This document shows, one piece after another, positions 34,903 to 45,200 of a DNA stretch of 64,000 nt. Numbering within the stretch: the first letter of the stretch is position 1; the number at the start of each line of letters is the position of its first letter. The stretch comes from DASSSY01 sp035708205. GTDB lineage: Bacteria; Bacteroidota; Bacteroidia; Chitinophagales; Chitinophagaceae. The stretch is from contig DASSSY010000001.1 in NCBI GenBank assembly GCA_035708205.1, positions 1-64,000 on the forward strand. The letters are read 5' to 3'. A model generated the notes under the pieces. It was not told the DNA's origin. It did not search any database and worked only from the letters and a program-made list of their open reading frames with translations. The translations under genes and the position numbers were made by a program.

Positions 34903-36144
34903 ATGGAAATAAAATTTGATCGGTTTACGCTTGACAATGGCCTGAAAGTTATTGTACACCAGGACAGATCCACACCAATGGTAGCTGTTAACGTGTTATA
35001 TAATGTCGGCGCCAGGGATGAAGATCCGGAACACACTGGCTTTGCCCATTTGTTTGAACATTTAATGTTTGGCGGCTCCGTTAATATTCCGTCTTATGAC
35101 GAACCGCTGCAAAGGGCAGGAGGGGAAAACAATGCCTACACCACCAATGATATTACCAATTATTATATCCAGCTCCCTAAAGAAAATATGGAAACGGCCT
35201 TTTGGTTGGAAAGCGACCGTATGCTTTCCCTGGCTTTTAGTCCCAGGAGCCTGGAGGTACAACGGAAAGTAGTTTGTGAGGAATTTAAGGAGCATTACCT
35301 GAACATGCCTTACGGCGATGCCTGGAAGTATTTGCGGGAACTGGCCTATAAGGTACATCCGTATCAATGGATGACCATCGGTAAAAATTTAGAGCAGATT
35401 GAACAGGCTACCCTGGATGAGGTCAAAGCCTTTTTCAAAAAACATTATTGTCCCGCCAATGCCATTTTATGTGTGGCTGGCAATGTGACTACCGGGGAAA
35501 TAAAAACCCTGTCTGAAAAATATTTCGGCCCGGTACCTTCCGGTGAGGTTTATGTTCGGCATTTATCCCAGGAACCGCAACAAACGGAACGCCGGTTTAA
35601 AGAGATCCGGGCGAAAGTGCCTTTAGACGCTATTTATAAGGCCTGGCACATAGCGGACCGGTTGTCTCCGGGATATTATTATGCCGATATTATTACTGAA
35701 ATCCTGGGCAACGGCAATGCTTCCAGGTTATTTCAAAAATTGGTCAAGGAAAAACAACTGTTCAGCCAGATTTCCTGCTATCATACCGGCAGCCTTGACC
35801 CCGGTTTACTGGTCATTACCGGGAAACTGGTCAAAGGTGTAACACTTGAAGAAGCTGATGCCGCGATCGAAGCCGAAGTTGATGATTTAATGCAAAACGC
35901 TTTTTCTGACACGGAATTGGAAAAGGCTAAGAATAAGATTGAATCGGCCATTACTTTCGAAGATATGAGCCTTCTGGCGCGGGCCAATAACTTGGCGTTT
36001 TACCAGATTCTGGGCGATGCCGGGATGATGAACACAGAAATGGATAAATACCTGTCGGCAGGTGCCGCCGCTATTCAGGCTTACGTCCGGGAAATTTTCC
36101 GGAAAGAAAATAGCAATACCTTGTTTTACCGGGCAGAAGCATAG
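34903..36144 (+). CDS. M16-family zinc peptidase (pitrilysin type)
   Basis: A 413-residue M16 peptidase of the short, single-unit kind. The inverted zinc motif HLFEH (His49, Glu52, His53) is intact in GFAHLFEHLMFGGS, and NAYTTNDITNYYIQLP follows as the substrate-edge strand. No signal peptide is seen, so it acts in the cytoplasm. Family members degrade peptides and often work with a second, non-catalytic M16 protein; none is adjacent here. The ATG at 34903 is preferred to the GTG at 34876, which overlaps the preceding gene. Confidence 0.9.
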   Translation: MEIKFDRFTLDNGLKVIVHQDRSTPMVAVNVLYNVGARDEDPEHTGFAHLFEHLMFGGSVNIPSYDEPLQRAGGENNAYTTNDITNYYIQLPKENMETAFWLESDRMLSLAFSPRSLEVQRKVVCEEFKEHYLNMPYGDAWKYLRELAYKVHPYQWMTIGKNLEQIEQATLDEVKAFFKKHYCPANAILCVAGNVTTGEIKTLSEKYFGPVPSGEVYVRHLSQEPQQTERRFKEIRAKVPLDAIYKAWHIADRLSPGYYYADIITEILGNGNASRLFQKLVKEKQLFSQISCYHTGSLDPGLLVITGKLVKGVTLEEADAAIEAEVDDLMQNAFSDTELEKAKNKIESAITFEDMSLLARANNLAFYQILGDAGMMNTEMDKYLSAGAAAIQAYVREIFRKENSNTLFYRAEA

Positions 36145-36174
36145 ATCATAAATAACCATCACGTAAATTTGTTG

Positions 36175-36203
36175 TTATCCCGCTTTTGGCGGGATAATTT
36201 TTT
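36175..36203 (+). terminator. intrinsic terminator after the M16 gene
   Basis: TTATCCCGC (36175-36183) pairs with GCGGGATAA (36189-36197), 5-base loop, followed by six T. Classic rho-independent form, 31 bases past the M16 stop. Confidence 0.9.
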
Positions 36204-36228
36204 ATAAAAAATTGCGCATTTTTGCCTG

Positions 36229-38916
36229 ATGCGAAAATTCTATTTGTATTTATCCCTGATGGGCATTTTTTTTGCTCTGTCATCTTGTCGTTCCCAGCAT
36301 TCCCTATCCGGCCAAGGACCCGCTCAAAGTGCTGTTGTTGCGAGCAGCTATGATTCATTACCCTACCGGCCAACACCGTCGAAGGCTTGGGAACTTATCC
36401 ACACCGGCATCAATATTGCTTTTGATATACCGGCCAGAATCGCTCAGGCCACAACGCAAATCATCCTGCACCCTCATTTTTATGCTACGGATTCAGTGGT
36501 TCTGGATGCCAAAAGCATGAAGATTTTATCAGTTTCGGGTGCCGGCAAAAATAGCTTGCCTTACCGGTATGACGGTCTTCAATTACACATTAATTTACCG
36601 GAGGCATATACCCGTTCAGACACTTTAACGCTGAATATTCATTATATCGCCATGCCCTATGCGGCCGGGGGTGTAGGGGGTAAGGCTATTACCGAAGACA
36701 GGGGATTATATTTTATCAACGCGGACCATTTTGAGCCCTACCAGCCGGTGCAAATATGGACACAAGGCGAAACGGAGGCTAACAGCCACTGGTTCCCGAC
36801 CTTCGACCATACGAATTTTCGCAGCACCTTTACGATCACCATGCACGTCCCAGACAGTTTTAGAACCTTAAGTAACGGCCGGTTGATGGCCTCAAAGGAA
36901 GAACCCGGTAATATGAGGGCAGATACCTGGCAGCAGGAAGTACCTATTCCGCCTTATCTGGCCATGATGGCGGCCAGCAATTTTGCAGTGGTTTCCGACA
37001 GGAACAGCAAAGCCGGTAAAGCTGTAGATTATTATGTGCCACAAGAATATAAAGATTATGCCCGCGATATTTTTAAATATACGCCGGAGATGATCGACTT
37101 CTTTTCTAAAAAGCTGAAGATGGATTACCCCTGGAGCAAATACAGCCAGGTGATTGGCTATGATTATGTATCCGGTGCCATGGAAAACGTTTCCGCCAGT
37201 CTTTTCGGCGCCTTTAACCTGAAGGATAGCCGGCAGATTGCCGATGACAACAATGATTTTATTGTCGCCCATGAGTTGTTCCACCAGTGGTTTGGCGATT
37301 ATGTTACCTGTGAAAACTGGAGCCAGATCACCCTCAACGAATCCTTTGCCGACTTTAGCGAAAAACTTTGGGCGGAGTATAAATATGGCGAAGACGAAGC
37401 TGAGATTGAGTTTTATAACAGCAAGCTCCGTTATTTGGGACAAGCGCCTTACAGTGATCTGCCCTTGGTGCGCTTTCGCTTTGAACATCCGGATGATGTG
37501 TTTGACCGGGTGTCTTATTCCAAAGGCGGCATGATTTTAAATTACCTGAGGAGGCAAACCGGGGACAGCGCGTTCTTTGCCGCGCTGCATTTGTATTTAA
37601 GCCAGAATGCCCTCCAGAGTACCGAAGCGGACCAGTTGCGCCTGGCCTTTGAAAAAGTGACCGGAAAAGACTGGCATGTTTTCTTCAATCAATGGTATGA
37701 TAAGGGCGGGCATCCTATCCTGGATATCCGCTACAAATATGATGATGACGCTAAGAAAATGACGGTTTTTGTGAAACAGGTGCAACAGGAGGCCGATTAT
37801 CAAACGGCTGTTTATTATTTACCACTGAAAGCCCAGATCATCAGGGATGGTCAAATTGAGACCATTGACTGGCTGGTGGACAGTTCCCGACAGACTTTTG
37901 CATTTCCCTACAAAGGCGACTACCGGCCGGTTTTTATTCCCGACGCGGGCCATTGGCTGCCCGGAGAGATCCAGGATCACAAGGACTTTAATCAGTGGGC
38001 AAGACAATATTTTTCGGCCGGCCTGCGCAGCACGCAGGACTTTAGCCTGGCCAAACAAGCAGGGTTCGAAGCGTTGGACGACATGGACTTAATGAGCCGT
38101 TTTGATGCGTTAATCGGTATTTTTGCGCAAAAGGGAAGTGTTGCCGACGACCAAATTGACAGCGTTTTAAAGACAGCCATTCAGAAAGATCCGTCGGGAT
38201 TTATCCGGGGGAACGCCCTGCGGTTATTGGTACAAATGAAGATACCGGTCAGCCAGGGCTGGAAAAATTTCTTCTATGCTCTTGCTCAAAACGACCATGA
38301 CAATAAAGTGAGGGCTGCCGCCATTGACTGGTTAGGAAAGAACGACAATAAGCAATATGCCGATTTCTTTGAAAAAGCAACGGAGGCGTCGTCTTATTAT
38401 GTGGCCGCTTCTGCGCTGACCGCGTTAAATCAGGTTAACCACCATAGGGCGGAAACTATTGCCCGTGACCTGATATCAAAGAACGGGTATTCCGCGAAAT
38501 GGCTGACCGCTGCAGGTAATGTCATTGCCGGGAACGGTAATCCTGATGATTATTCCTTTTACAGCAATATTTTATGGCACAAGTATGAAGGTGACCGGGC
38601 CTTATTTATGGGAAGCTTCGCAGCTTATCTTCGGCATGTTACTGACGATTCTACCTTTAATAGAGGGCTTGCCTTAATGAAGAAAATGGCTGATAAAGAA
38701 GGCGAGGGCAGTCGCTTCCAGATACAAATGTTCAGCCATGTTTACCACCTCTATAAACAATTAAGCATGAAGACAGCGGCTCAAAAAAATGCCGGGCAAA
38801 AATCCGCTGCTGCCAAACGGGTCTGGGATGACTATAAGCAATCTGTTCAAAATGAGAATACCCGGAAGCAGATTAGAACCATAGAGATGCAATATGCCAA
38901 AGCATTTGGCGCATAA
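36229..38916 (+). CDS. M1-family aminopeptidase lipoprotein
   Basis: An 895-residue M1 metallopeptidase. It begins with a lipoprotein signal (MGIFFALSSC, lipobox Cys20), so it is anchored in an envelope membrane. The substrate-recognition motif GAMEN is at 316-320, and the zinc site HELFH at 348-352 with Glu371 is HEXXH-X18-E. A long C-terminal HEAT-like helical region follows (VRAAAIDWLGKNDN, YYVAASALTALNQ). It removes N-terminal residues from peptides, probably in the periplasm or at the surface. The start is 25 bases after the preceding terminator's T-run. Confidence 0.93.
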   Translation: MRKFYLYLSLMGIFFALSSCRSQHSLSGQGPAQSAVVASSYDSLPYRPTPSKAWELIHTGINIAFDIPARIAQATTQIILHPHFYATDSVVLDAKSMKILSVSGAGKNSLPYRYDGLQLHINLPEAYTRSDTLTLNIHYIAMPYAAGGVGGKAITEDRGLYFINADHFEPYQPVQIWTQGETEANSHWFPTFDHTNFRSTFTITMHVPDSFRTLSNGRLMASKEEPGNMRADTWQQEVPIPPYLAMMAASNFAVVSDRNSKAGKAVDYYVPQEYKDYARDIFKYTPEMIDFFSKKLKMDYPWSKYSQVIGYDYVSGAMENVSASLFGAFNLKDSRQIADDNNDFIVAHELFHQWFGDYVTCENWSQITLNESFADFSEKLWAEYKYGEDEAEIEFYNSKLRYLGQAPYSDLPLVRFRFEHPDDVFDRVSYSKGGMILNYLRRQTGDSAFFAALHLYLSQNALQSTEADQLRLAFEKVTGKDWHVFFNQWYDKGGHPILDIRYKYDDDAKKMTVFVKQVQQEADYQTAVYYLPLKAQIIRDGQIETIDWLVDSSRQTFAFPYKGDYRPVFIPDAGHWLPGEIQDHKDFNQWARQYFSAGLRSTQDFSLAKQAGFEALDDMDLMSRFDALIGIFAQKGSVADDQIDSVLKTAIQKDPSGFIRGNALRLLVQMKIPVSQGWKNFFYALAQNDHDNKVRAAAIDWLGKNDNKQYADFFEKATEASSYYVAASALTALNQVNHHRAETIARDLISKNGYSAKWLTAAGNVIAGNGNPDDYSFYSNILWHKYEGDRALFMGSFAAYLRHVTDDSTFNRGLALMKKMADKEGEGSRFQIQMFSHVYHLYKQLSMKTAAQKNAGQKSAAAKRVWDDYKQSVQNENTRKQIRTIEMQYAKAFGA

Positions 38917-38986
38917 TGTTCTTATCTTGATACAACCGGATAGATATTCTTTACCCCTAAAGGCTTTCCGCGAAAAAGATATCACT

Positions 38987-38994
38987 TAACTTTG
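38987..38994 (+). promoter_or_regulatory. -7 box of the HMG-CoA lyase gene
   Basis: TAACTTTG (TAnnTTTG), 31 bases before the ATG at 39026. Confidence 0.55.
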
Positions 38995-39025
38995 CGCCTT
39001 AACTGCTTGAAAAACAAAGACGACC

Positions 39026-39880
39026 ATGCAACCCGTGAAAATAGTTGAATGCCCGAGAGACGCCATGCAAGGCTGGCCGCACATTATCCAAACAGCCGAT
39101 AAAGTGGCTTATCTTAATCAGCTTTTAAAAGTTGGTTTTGATGTCCTGGATTTCGGATCTTTCGTATCGCCCGAGGTTATTCCTCAAATGGCAGATACCA
39201 AAGCGGTATTGCCGCAATTGCAGTTAAATAGCGGTTCCGCCAAACTATTGGCCATAGTCGCCAACACAAGGGGAGCTTCAGAAGCCTGCGCCTTTGATGA
39301 GATTACCTACCTGGGATTTCCCTTTTCGATTTCTGAAACCTTTCAGCTACGCAATACCAATAAAACCATTGTTCAATCCCTGAAAGAAGTTGAGGGTATT
39401 CAGGCTTTATGTCTCCGGCATCATAAAAAATTATTGATCTATATTTCCATGGGCTTTGGCAATCCCTACGGGGATGGTTATTCGGTTGACCTGATGTTTG
39501 AGTGGTTCCGGAAACTGGCGGGCATGGGTATTGAAGTGATTTCCCTGGCCGATACCGTTGGGGTGGCTAATCCGAAAACGATTGAAACCGCGTTTTCAAA
39601 TTTAATTCCTGAATTTCCCGGTATTGAGATTGGTGGTCATTTTCATTCCACGCCCAACACCTGGCAGGAAAAGATCGAGGCGGCGTTTACATATGGCTGT
39701 ACCCATTTTGACAGCTCCCTGAAGGGCATTGGGGGTTGCCCGATGGCCAAAGATGAATTGGTGGGTAATATCGCTACAGAAAACCTTGTCTGGTGGCTGG
39801 AGCAGAAAGATGTTAGCCTCAACTTAGATATGGAAGCCCTTGCAGAGGCCATTGAAATGGCTGCACGGATATTTGTTTAA
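39026..39880 (+). CDS. hydroxymethylglutaryl-CoA lyase
   Basis: A 284-residue TIM-barrel lyase of the HMGL family. VKIVECPRDAMQGW is the N-terminal metal-site start, ISLADTVGVANP carries a barrel Asp, GGHFHSTP the metal His pair and GIGGCPMAKDELVGNIATENL the catalytic Cys loop. It splits HMG-CoA into acetyl-CoA and acetoacetate, the last step of leucine breakdown. Length is slightly short of typical bacterial HMGL (about 300). It fits a branched-chain amino-acid catabolic role together with mutA in the window. Confidence 0.92.
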   Translation: MQPVKIVECPRDAMQGWPHIIQTADKVAYLNQLLKVGFDVLDFGSFVSPEVIPQMADTKAVLPQLQLNSGSAKLLAIVANTRGASEACAFDEITYLGFPFSISETFQLRNTNKTIVQSLKEVEGIQALCLRHHKKLLIYISMGFGNPYGDGYSVDLMFEWFRKLAGMGIEVISLADTVGVANPKTIETAFSNLIPEFPGIEIGGHFHSTPNTWQEKIEAAFTYGCTHFDSSLKGIGGCPMAKDELVGNIATENLVWWLEQKDVSLNLDMEALAEAIEMAARIFV

Positions 39881-39934
39881 TTTCTTACCATTGACCCGTA
39901 ATCCAGGGCCCAAAAACCAATCGCCATAAGTTTT

Positions 39935-42277
39935 TTAGAACGGATAGCCGATCGCCAGGTTAAAAAATAGATTGCTATTGCGCCAATCGGGGCTGCCGAA
40001 ACGCAGATCATTAAAACGCCAGCGCTGACCTTCGGGATACCAGGGCTTGCGGACAGGAATACCCAGGTCTAAACGGAGCACCAATATAGAGAAATCCAAA
40101 CGCAGCCCGACGCCGGCATCAACCGCTAACTGGTTATAAAAATCGGCGTTAAATACGCCTCCCGGGAAGCTTGGGTTGTCCCTGTAAAGCCAAATATTCC
40201 CGGCGTCGGCAAAAAAAGCAGCCTTGATGAATTGGTAAACCGGTAAACGATATTCTGCATTCATCTCCAGTTTGATATCCCCTAGCATTTGAATGAAGGT
40301 ATTGCTGCCGCTGCCTTTGGTGTAATTGTAGCTGCCGGGGCCCACTAGCCGCGAAGAAAACCCGCGCAGGCTACTGCTCCCGCCGGCAAAGAACTGTTTA
40401 ATATTGGGTAAGGTCTGGGAATTGCCATAGGGAAGGCCGAAGCCAAAGAAAAAGCGGGTGGCCAGTATTTTTTCGGCCGTGTAATTATGATAATAACGGA
40501 AATCGGCCTGGATTTTGGCGTATTGGGCATATTGGAGGCCCAATATCTCTTTAGGCGGCTTATCCAGTGAAGCTCCTTGTACCCAGCCCAGAATATTGCC
40601 GGAGAAATCCACCATGCCATCGAAATAATAATTGTCGACCCGGCTTTGGGGACCTAGCTGGGAATTGTAGGTGTATTCATAAGTCGGTCCGATAATAAGG
40701 CCGTTAAAGGTAAGGTTGCTCAGGTTAAATTCATTGGCATATCGATTGTCCAGCGTATCCGTATGAACAAATGATATATTTATGGGAAAAAATTTATGCT
40801 CTTTCATGGCGTCTTCTTTCCAGTTATAGCCAAAGCCAAAAGATAAGGATTGTATCTTGTAATAATCTTTCCCAAGCGAATAGTTGTAAGCCGCCGTGAC
40901 CAGGGTATGCGGAACAAACAGACTGGAGGGCTTAATATCTGCAAAAGGCACCAGGAATCTTGGAAAGTTAAGGCCGGCTTCGACGCCTAAAGTATAAACG
41001 TTCGGGGTTTTTATTTCCCCGCCATATTGCATGTCAAAACCGCCGGAAAGCTTGATGGAAAATATTTCCGCTCCCCTGAACATATTATGGTTCATCCAGG
41101 AAACACTGGCGCGCGAGCCCACGCGGCTGTCATTTTGGGTATAGCCGCCGATATCCGCGGAAAAGGATTTCTTAGGGTAGGGCGACAGGTAATAAGTCAG
41201 ATCCAGAAGATGTTTACTGCGGTCTTTTACCGGCGTAAATTCGTTTTTAACAAATTTGAAAGCTCCCAGGTTGACCAGCCTGTTGAGCGCGATATTTTGA
41301 TCTTTAAGACTATAGTATTCTCCCGGTTTCAGTTGCATGGCCTGATAAAAAATATCGGGCTTAAAGGCGCTGCTGTGGCGTTCCACTAGCCCGTAACCTT
41401 TGTAATAAGTAGTGTCCTGGTATCTTTGCCGCCTGGCCCGGCTTCCTGTGGCACGGGTGCTCATCTGGTAATTGGGAATGATGGTAATCTTGTCCATCCG
41501 GTACCGGTAAAACGCGTTTCCCGGCATCTCATCCGTTTTGAGCGTAACTGTCAGGTCAATTTGATGCGGGGCCCTTCCGGTATCGGCTTTTACTAAAATA
41601 TATTCCGGATTAAAATAGAAATAACCTTCGTTCTTCAGGTTTTGGGCAATGCGCTCCCGTTCCGTAATGATAGTATTTAGGTTATAGGGCTGCCCTGCCC
41701 GTAATAGCGATTTTTCCCGGGTGGCATAAATATTCTTACTCAGGGGCATGCTGTCGATATGCTCAAAGCGGACGCTCTTAATGCTGTCCTGAATGCCGGG
41801 GGTGACTGTAAAGAACGCTCTGCTGCGCCTCTTCTTAGTGGTCATTGTACCGCTTGTCCGGGCGGAAAAATAACCGATATTCTGCAGGTAGTTATTGACA
41901 ATATTAATATTGGACTTAACGTTCATATCGCTACCCAGCACCGGCGGCTCGCCGATTTTATTGCGCAGCCAATACCGGACACCCCAGTCCGCTTTGGGTT
42001 CCCCGGCCATATTGTACACCCATAATTTAAAACGGATACCTAAAAAATTCCGGTTGGGCAACGGCCTGATAATGTCGGAAAGCGCTTCTGCCATGGCCTT
42101 TTCCTGGCTTTTGGACAAAGCGGAATCCTTCACGGTAACTTTATTGCCGATATAAAGGCTTTCGCCTTTTTCCAGATATCGGGTATTGTTGCAGGAGCTT
42201 GTCCCCAAAAGCAGGACAACAGCTCCTAAGAAAAAAAGCCCCGCAATATGGATATCTTTATTTGGCTTTTTACGCAT
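39935..42277 (-). CDS. tamL: TamL-type BamA/TamA-family outer membrane assembly lipoprotein
   Basis: A 780-residue protein with a lipoprotein signal (GAVVLLLGTSSC, lipobox Cys29), POTRA-like repeats in the N-terminal half (for example NLKNEGYFYFNPEYILVKAD) and a C-terminal 16-stranded barrel of the surface-antigen/Omp85 type (GGSSSLRGFSSRLVGPGSY near the conserved RGF motif, ending FFNLAIGYPF). Lipid-modified TamA homologues are a Bacteroidota peculiarity called TamL. With TamB it helps insert proteins or move lipids at the outer membrane. Its ATG overlaps the tamB stop by one base (TAATG), so the pair is translationally coupled. Confidence 0.88.
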   Translation of the reverse strand: MRKKPNKDIHIAGLFFLGAVVLLLGTSSCNNTRYLEKGESLYIGNKVTVKDSALSKSQEKAMAEALSDIIRPLPNRNFLGIRFKLWVYNMAGEPKADWGVRYWLRNKIGEPPVLGSDMNVKSNINIVNNYLQNIGYFSARTSGTMTTKKRRSRAFFTVTPGIQDSIKSVRFEHIDSMPLSKNIYATREKSLLRAGQPYNLNTIITERERIAQNLKNEGYFYFNPEYILVKADTGRAPHQIDLTVTLKTDEMPGNAFYRYRMDKITIIPNYQMSTRATGSRARRQRYQDTTYYKGYGLVERHSSAFKPDIFYQAMQLKPGEYYSLKDQNIALNRLVNLGAFKFVKNEFTPVKDRSKHLLDLTYYLSPYPKKSFSADIGGYTQNDSRVGSRASVSWMNHNMFRGAEIFSIKLSGGFDMQYGGEIKTPNVYTLGVEAGLNFPRFLVPFADIKPSSLFVPHTLVTAAYNYSLGKDYYKIQSLSFGFGYNWKEDAMKEHKFFPINISFVHTDTLDNRYANEFNLSNLTFNGLIIGPTYEYTYNSQLGPQSRVDNYYFDGMVDFSGNILGWVQGASLDKPPKEILGLQYAQYAKIQADFRYYHNYTAEKILATRFFFGFGLPYGNSQTLPNIKQFFAGGSSSLRGFSSRLVGPGSYNYTKGSGSNTFIQMLGDIKLEMNAEYRLPVYQFIKAAFFADAGNIWLYRDNPSFPGGVFNADFYNQLAVDAGVGLRLDFSILVLRLDLGIPVRKPWYPEGQRWRFNDLRFGSPDWRNSNLFFNLAIGYPF

Positions 42278-45200
42278 TATTGCTCATTTTTTTCCTTGTT
42301 TGTCGTTGAATCCTTTTCCGCACTTTCTTCTTTCCGGGCTGCCTGGCGCCTGGCGCGGAGTTCCCGGAAATATTTCTTCCTGTTGACAAACAGGTATTTA
42401 AATTTGTTATAGGTTAAAGTTACTTTAAATTTCAGACCGGTTTCAACCACATAGCCGTTGATAATGCTTTCCATTTCGTTGGTCCGGTAAGCACTGGCCT
42501 GGTAGCGGCCGTCCTTTGTTAATAGATAGGACAAGGCCAGGTTCCCGGGAATCAGGCTGCTTTGTTGCTTTTGCGCGCTTTGCCCTTCCAGGAGAAAATT
42601 ATTACCAACGGTGACTTTAAGCCGGTCGTTGAATAAGGTTTTGGAGGCGGAAACATTAAGGTTGGTCTGGTTGCTTTTCTGGCCGGTGGAATAATCTTCA
42701 GTGGAGTTCAGATCAAAATTAAGCTCTAAGCCCTTAATAAGGTGGCCGGCAATCTGGTTGAGCTGATCGCTTAAAAAGCGGCTGACACTTTTACGGGCCA
42801 TATGCTCCATGTCCATACTCCCGGCGGAGCTGAACGGGTTGTTGGCCAGAAACTTATTCAGGATCAAAACGGCAAAGACCTGCTTGTTTAACTCTGACGG
42901 ATTATTGCGGATCTCAACCAATTTTGCCTGGACAAGGTTAGATACGTTGGTAGATACGACATTGGTCTTGTCATCAGGGAGCACAATGTCAAAGGATATC
43001 TCAGGTTTCATGACCTTACCCTTGATTTTCAATACAACCTGGAACGGCAATCTCTGTTTATAATACACCAATTGATCCGTCGGAGCGATGTCTTCCACAA
43101 GGTCATAAGGCGCTACCTGGGTATTATACACCGCCGTAATATCCGCTTCGGCATCGAGAGGATCACCCGAAAGAGTGACCGTACTGCCGTCCTGGATGTC
43201 AAACTTCCGGTGCAGGAAATTATAATTGAGCTCGTAATAGCCTTTGTTGACCTGGTAGGTGCCCGTAAGGCCGATAATGCCGGAAGGATCCATATAAGCG
43301 TTGAGCGCGGCTTCTCCTTTGATCTGCAATTCATCGCCCGTGGCCGGATCAACGAGTACTGTAAAAGTGGCATTCTTATCTACGTCAACGTTGACATTGA
43401 TTTGGGATGAAGGGGAAAAACGAAACCTCCTTTCGGGCTTTTGGACGGTGTCCAAATCCGTAAAGAAGGTGTCCCGGCTGTCCACGAACTGGACAATACC
43501 CTCGCTGGCCACCATGCCCGGACCGTTGTCCAATAAGGCGTAATGCAGATCGGTACTGTCATGGATTTCAATATTGCCCTCCACCTTCGGTGCCGTGGCC
43601 ACGCCTTTAACGCTTAAATCGGAACTAAATACCAGGTCACCGTAATATTCGGGATTGTCCTTCTTTTGCGAATGGACAGCCTGCCAGTGATCGGCTAAAA
43701 AATTGAGGTTCAGGTAATAATTAGTGTAATTCCTGGTATAGGCCGTACCGTCTAAAGTGGCTGTGTGGCCACGGCTATCCTCGATATGTACCTTGTTGAA
43801 CACTATCTTATGCCGGCTGAAATCAATGGTTTCGGCAGGCAGCTTAAAATAGGCATTCAACATGGATACGGTGGTGGCTAATTGATCAGTAGTCAGCTTT
43901 CCGGTAATGACGGGCTGGTCCGTAGTCCCTTTAATATTGAGCATACCGCTTAAGCTGCCGCTGCTGTTTTTGATGCTCCCGAAGCTTAAGCCTTCCATAC
44001 TTTTTAAAGTCAAAGGCCGGATATTGAGGTCAAAGTCGAAATTATTGCTGTCTACCGGCTCTAAATAATAGCTGCCGTCAAGGGTTAAGTGATTTCCCTG
44101 GCCTAATAAAGCTAATTTGGCGGCGATGGTATGGGCACCAGTATTGATCATTTCCGCTGTCAGGCTGCCCATGGGATGGTTATAGGCCTTTAAATCCTTA
44201 ATGTCTAGCCGGGCATTGACCTGGGGCGCGCCGTCATCTAAAAAGCTGATATCCGCGGTGGCATTTAAGATACCGTCGGCCAATAGCGTATCCTTGCTGA
44301 AGACACTGGTGATATTGGCTAAGGAAAAATTACTGATCTTGACATTCAGCGGGGCGTTGGCTTGCTGGCTGGCGCTGTTGACCGCTATCGATTGATCCTT
44401 GTAGGTCATGTTCAGACCGCTGATATAAAACCCGTTGGAGTCGAAAACGACCTGGTTGTCCGGATCGATCTTCCAGATATCATAATTGAAACGAATGCCC
44501 TTAAACAATTTGAAAAAGCTTTTGCCGCTTTGGTCATGATGGTCGTGGGAATAAGCGCCGCCAAGCGTAAATTGTTTTTCCTTCAGGGAGTCGTCTATAT
44601 TAACCACGGCGTAAATGCTGTCATTCCGGACGATGCCGCTCACATAAGGGTACCATAAGGCCATAGCACCGGTTTGCGCGTTTTTCAGGCTGACCTTGTA
44701 CTGCAACCGTTTTGGATTTTCCTGAATGGCCACGATACCGCTGTCCAGGATATTGCCGGCATATTCTAATTTCCGGAAAGCCATATTGACGGACATGGTG
44801 TCCGGAGAAAGACTTAGTTGAATAGGAATGGTATCAAACGGCGACAATTCGGGGAGGAGCTGTTGTAATATTCGCTGGTATTTCAAATGGCCGTTGAGCG
44901 CAAAATCATAATGCTGCCATTGTGTTTGATCCAGGGAATCGGCCAGGTGGTAATGCCGGTTGAGATGCGCGGCAAAGGCATCACCGATTTTAGTCAGGGG
45001 AAGATGGCCCGTGGCATAGGCATGTAGCACGCCGGCCAGATTTAAATCAATATTTTGCATGCTGTCTGCGCCGGGAGAGGATTTGAGGTAAATACTGTCC
45101 GGATGGAGCTTTTTGTCCTGGTAATTAATGAATGGATTGGTCCATGATAAAGTGCCGGCCGGGTAATCCGGGTTTAAAGACGCAAAATCGGCCTTAATAT

